The position numbers and the translations under genes are program-made. From Alkalicoccus luteus (GTDB lineage: Bacteria > Bacillota > Bacilli > Bacillales > Salisediminibacteriaceae), in the NCBI RefSeq assembly GCF_012034335.1, contig NZ_JAATHJ010000025.1, positions 1-49,226 of the forward strand: DNA of 49,226 nt, in the 5' to 3' direction. This document shows positions 47,379 through 49,226 of this stretch, piece by piece (the stretch's first letter is position 1; each line of letters opens with the position of its first letter). The notes beneath the pieces are model-generated. The model saw only the letters and a program-made list of their open reading frames with translations. It made no database searches and was not told where the DNA came from.

Positions 47379-47985
47379 CCATCAGGTTGTACGGGACGGA
47401 ATGAAGATGATTGTGGAGTCCAGAGAGGGATTTACAACAGTCGGAGAAGCGGCTGACGGCGCCGAGCTTTTAGAAAAGGCGCTGACTGTTAAGCCGGATG
47501 TAATTTTATCTGATTTAAAAATGCCGGGTCCTTCTGTCATTGACAGTGCCTTAAAACTAAAGGCAGCACTCCCCGACGTGAAGCTGATCGTGCTGACCGC
47601 TTATGATGAACAGGGCGATGTGTCCCGTGCCATGCAGAATCAGATTGACGGCTACATTATGAAGGATACGCCGCCGGATCGGATTTTATCGACAGTGGAA
47701 ATGGTGCTCAACGGCTTTACCTGCTTTCAGCCGCAGGTAGAGAAGCTGCAGGAAACAGAAACGCTCTCCTTTACACCGAGAGAGAAAGAAGTATTTGCCT
47801 GTATTGTAGAAAATTATTCCAATCAGGAAATAGCAGAAAAGCTGTTTGTCTCTGAAACGACAGTGAAAAGCCACGTCAGGCAGGTGCTGAAAAAAACCGG
47901 CCAGCCGAATCGCTCTCAGGCCGTTCTTCACGTATTGAAGCACAACCTGATCGATTTTAACCGGCTGAAAGAGAATGCCGGATGA
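47353..47985 (+). CDS. NarL/LuxR-type response regulator
   Basis: 210 aa. The receiver domain has Asp8-Asp9, the phosphorylated Asp54 in ILSDLKMPG, Thr82 and Lys104. The C-terminal LuxR helix-turn-helix spans about 140-200 (LSFTPREKEVFACIVENYSN, QEIAEKLFVSETTVKSHVRQ). It is the partner of the upstream kinase, with a 26-base overlap, and its stop overlaps the next gene by four bases. Target genes are not evident beyond possible self-regulation. Confidence 0.9.
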   Translation: MCRLLLADDHQVVRDGMKMIVESREGFTTVGEAADGAELLEKALTVKPDVILSDLKMPGPSVIDSALKLKAALPDVKLIVLTAYDEQGDVSRAMQNQIDGYIMKDTPPDRILSTVEMVLNGFTCFQPQVEKLQETETLSFTPREKEVFACIVENYSNQEIAEKLFVSETTVKSHVRQVLKKTGQPNRSQAVLHVLKHNLIDFNRLKENAG

Positions 47986-49073
47986 TTCGAAAAGCAAATG
48001 AAGAGCTGCGCTTGAAAATTATCTTCTGGGGAGCCTTGATTGTCACGATCGCGTCAGGGCTCATTGCAGCAGAAAGGCTGTATACGGAGACTCGTGACGT
48101 TTCCGGACGGGAGCTTTTGCTCGTCACCGGTCTTTCCTGGGGAGCAGCCCTGCTATACCGCTCTGCAGCACGTACAGCCTGGTCTGTTTATTTTTATCCT
48201 GCTGTTTTGCTCAGCTACTTTAAACTGATTATGCATCTGGAGCCGTTTCCGGACCATGCAGTATGGGTTTACCTGCCGTTATTTCCGCTTATCGCGGCAC
48301 TTGGATTAACTGCCCGGCCGTTCTGGATCTGGACTTCTGTGTATGGGGTCTTTTACGGCCTCTATGCTTTTTATGAAGCACCGGCTGTTTTAGGCGGTCA
48401 CGCCGCCTACTTGGTTTTGTTTCTGATCAGCACCGTGCTTGGACGCATTATCGTACATAAGATGGACTGCCTGCATGATCGCTTTCGGGAGTCGGTTATT
48501 TCCGAGAAAAACACGTTCGTACTGGCATTGTTTGAGAATTTGATTCCGACTGTTGAGCAGCGGACACAGGTGCCGAGGTCGGAAATCAGACAAATGGCGC
48601 TGATGCTGCATGATATGCAGACGAAAGAAACGACGCTGGAGTGGTGGGAAGCAGATTTCATCGCGCATGCCCACTATGCGAGCCGGCTTGCGCTGCCGGA
48701 TTACCTGTATGAAAAAAAGGATGCGCTTTCCGAACAAGAGCAGCTCGTCGTACAGGAACACGTCCACTTTGCCGTAGATATGATGCCGGCAGAAGAGCGG
48801 ATGCAGAATGTGCGTGCCGTTCTGCTTCAGCACCATGAACGAATTGACGGCAGCGGATACCCGCATGCACTGACAGAAAGGGAAATAGATGAGCGTGCTC
48901 AGATGCTCGGATTAATTGAAACCTATCTGTCCATGCGAAACGGGCGTGCCTACCGCGCTCCGATGACAGAAGCAGACGCCGTCCGGACCGTTTGCAAAGA
49001 GTTAGACGGCAAACTAAACGGCCGACTGCTCCGCACCTTTCAAGAGAACATGAAGAAGCAAGCCTCTGCCTGA
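47982..49073 (+). CDS. Membrane protein with degenerate HD-GYP domain
   Basis: 363 aa. About six membrane helices (residues 11-160) form a membrane sensor part. The C-terminal half is HD-GYP-like: HHERIDGSGYP at 284-294 is the GYP signature, and QEHVHFAVDMM retains the downstream His. The HD motif itself reads HYASR at 231-235 instead of HDIGK, so the metal-binding Asp is replaced by Tyr. Cyclic-di-GMP hydrolysis is therefore doubtful, and a binding or regulatory role is more likely (inference). It is coupled to the response regulator gene (ATGA). The stop codon lies inside the terminator loop. Confidence 0.8.
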   Translation: MIRKANEELRLKIIFWGALIVTIASGLIAAERLYTETRDVSGRELLLVTGLSWGAALLYRSAARTAWSVYFYPAVLLSYFKLIMHLEPFPDHAVWVYLPLFPLIAALGLTARPFWIWTSVYGVFYGLYAFYEAPAVLGGHAAYLVLFLISTVLGRIIVHKMDCLHDRFRESVISEKNTFVLALFENLIPTVEQRTQVPRSEIRQMALMLHDMQTKETTLEWWEADFIAHAHYASRLALPDYLYEKKDALSEQEQLVVQEHVHFAVDMMPAEERMQNVRAVLLQHHERIDGSGYPHALTEREIDERAQMLGLIETYLSMRNGRAYRAPMTEADAVRTVCKELDGKLNGRLLRTFQENMKKQASA

Positions 49074-49090
49074 AATTAGGCAGAGGCTTT
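49060..49090 (+). terminator. Terminator overlapping the end of the HD-GYP-like gene
   Basis: AAGCCTCTGCC and GGCAGAGGCTT pair around TGAAATTA, which contains the TGA stop. Only three Ts follow before repeat sequence begins. Confidence 0.8.
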
Positions 49091-49226
49091 CAGAGTGTTG
49101 ATAAAGTCATTTTAAGTGAATAACGTTGCATCTGCCTGTATCTGCGGACACTCGCTTTCCGGAGGGAACGGGCTCAGCTAACCGCTTCCTCCTGCTGTCG
49201 GAAGCGCTGGATCTTCGCCTCGTTCT
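49091..49226 (-). repeat. Dispersed repeat element, copy D (partial, runs off the window)
   Basis: The reverse complement of this stretch matches the right end of copy A closely (AGAACGAGGCGAAGATCC, then GAGCCCGTTCCCTCCGGAAA, ending ATGACTTTATCAACACTCTG). It begins immediately after a terminator hairpin. The rest of the element lies beyond the window. Confidence 0.8.

Overview
The window reads as chromosomal DNA of a low-to-mid GC Bacillaceae bacterium, most likely a halophilic or haloalkaliphilic one. The gene order alaR-alaT-yugI-yugJ-pgi matches the yug region of Bacillus subtilis. Starts carry strong AAAGGAGG-type ribosome binding sites, including several TTG and GTG starts, and most units end in rho-independent terminators. 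Secreted lipoproteins have very acidic linkers, and there are sodium-coupled transporters and an ectoine-hydrolase-like gene, all of which fit a saline habitat. No genus is claimed.

Layout. 1-1463: the end of an rRNA operon (5S) followed by 14 tRNA genes and a terminator. 2021-9788: central metabolism (gapN, alaR-alaT, yugI, yugJ, pgi) with a lipoprotein and a small membrane protein. 9837-10157: a phased 21-22 bp repeat tract. 10158-17776: a P-loop kinase, an acyl-CoA ligase, a secreted metallo-beta-lactamase/HhH lipoprotein with a DUF3006 partner, a lone tRNA-Ala, and an operon of methyltransferase, UbiD decarboxylase and a redoxin lipoprotein. The redoxin gene has an in-frame TGA exactly at the first position of its CxxC motif. 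17785-18845: two copies of a dispersed repeat element. 18926-24034: a putative sigma-B stress gene, DJ-1/PfpI, FAH-family and GGT-family enzymes, and a lactate-permease-family transporter. 24054-24789: a third repeat copy containing a group II intron remnant. 24797-29943: a minus-strand acetate-type symporter module (DUF4212, SSS transporter, cNMP/CBS/DUF294 protein, DEDDh exonuclease) with two small membrane proteins upstream. 30434-38949: an NSS transporter divergent from a PucR regulator, then an operon of EutD/DoeA-like hydrolase, gamma-family PLP enzyme, homoserine dehydrogenase and aldehyde dehydrogenase. 39003-44668: a DMT exporter, a VbhA-Fic toxin-antitoxin pair, and an alpha/beta hydrolase, membrane Mur ligase and D-Ala-D-Ala-ligase-like operon. 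44922-49073: a sugar-dehydrogenase-like lipoprotein and a histidine kinase, response regulator and degenerate HD-GYP operon. The last 136 bases are another repeat copy, inverted.

The points most worth following up are: (1) the redoxin lipoprotein at 17264-17776 as a candidate selenoprotein (UxxC) with a SECIS-like hairpin just after the UGA; (2) the PucR/NSS/EutD-like/PLP/homoserine dehydrogenase/aldehyde dehydrogenase cluster, which looks like an undescribed catabolic route ending in aspartate; (3) a repeat family whose ends repeatedly abut transcription-terminator hairpins; (4) the membrane Mur ligase plus ATP-grasp ligase operon. Functions are read from sequence motifs and family knowledge only; no database search was possible.
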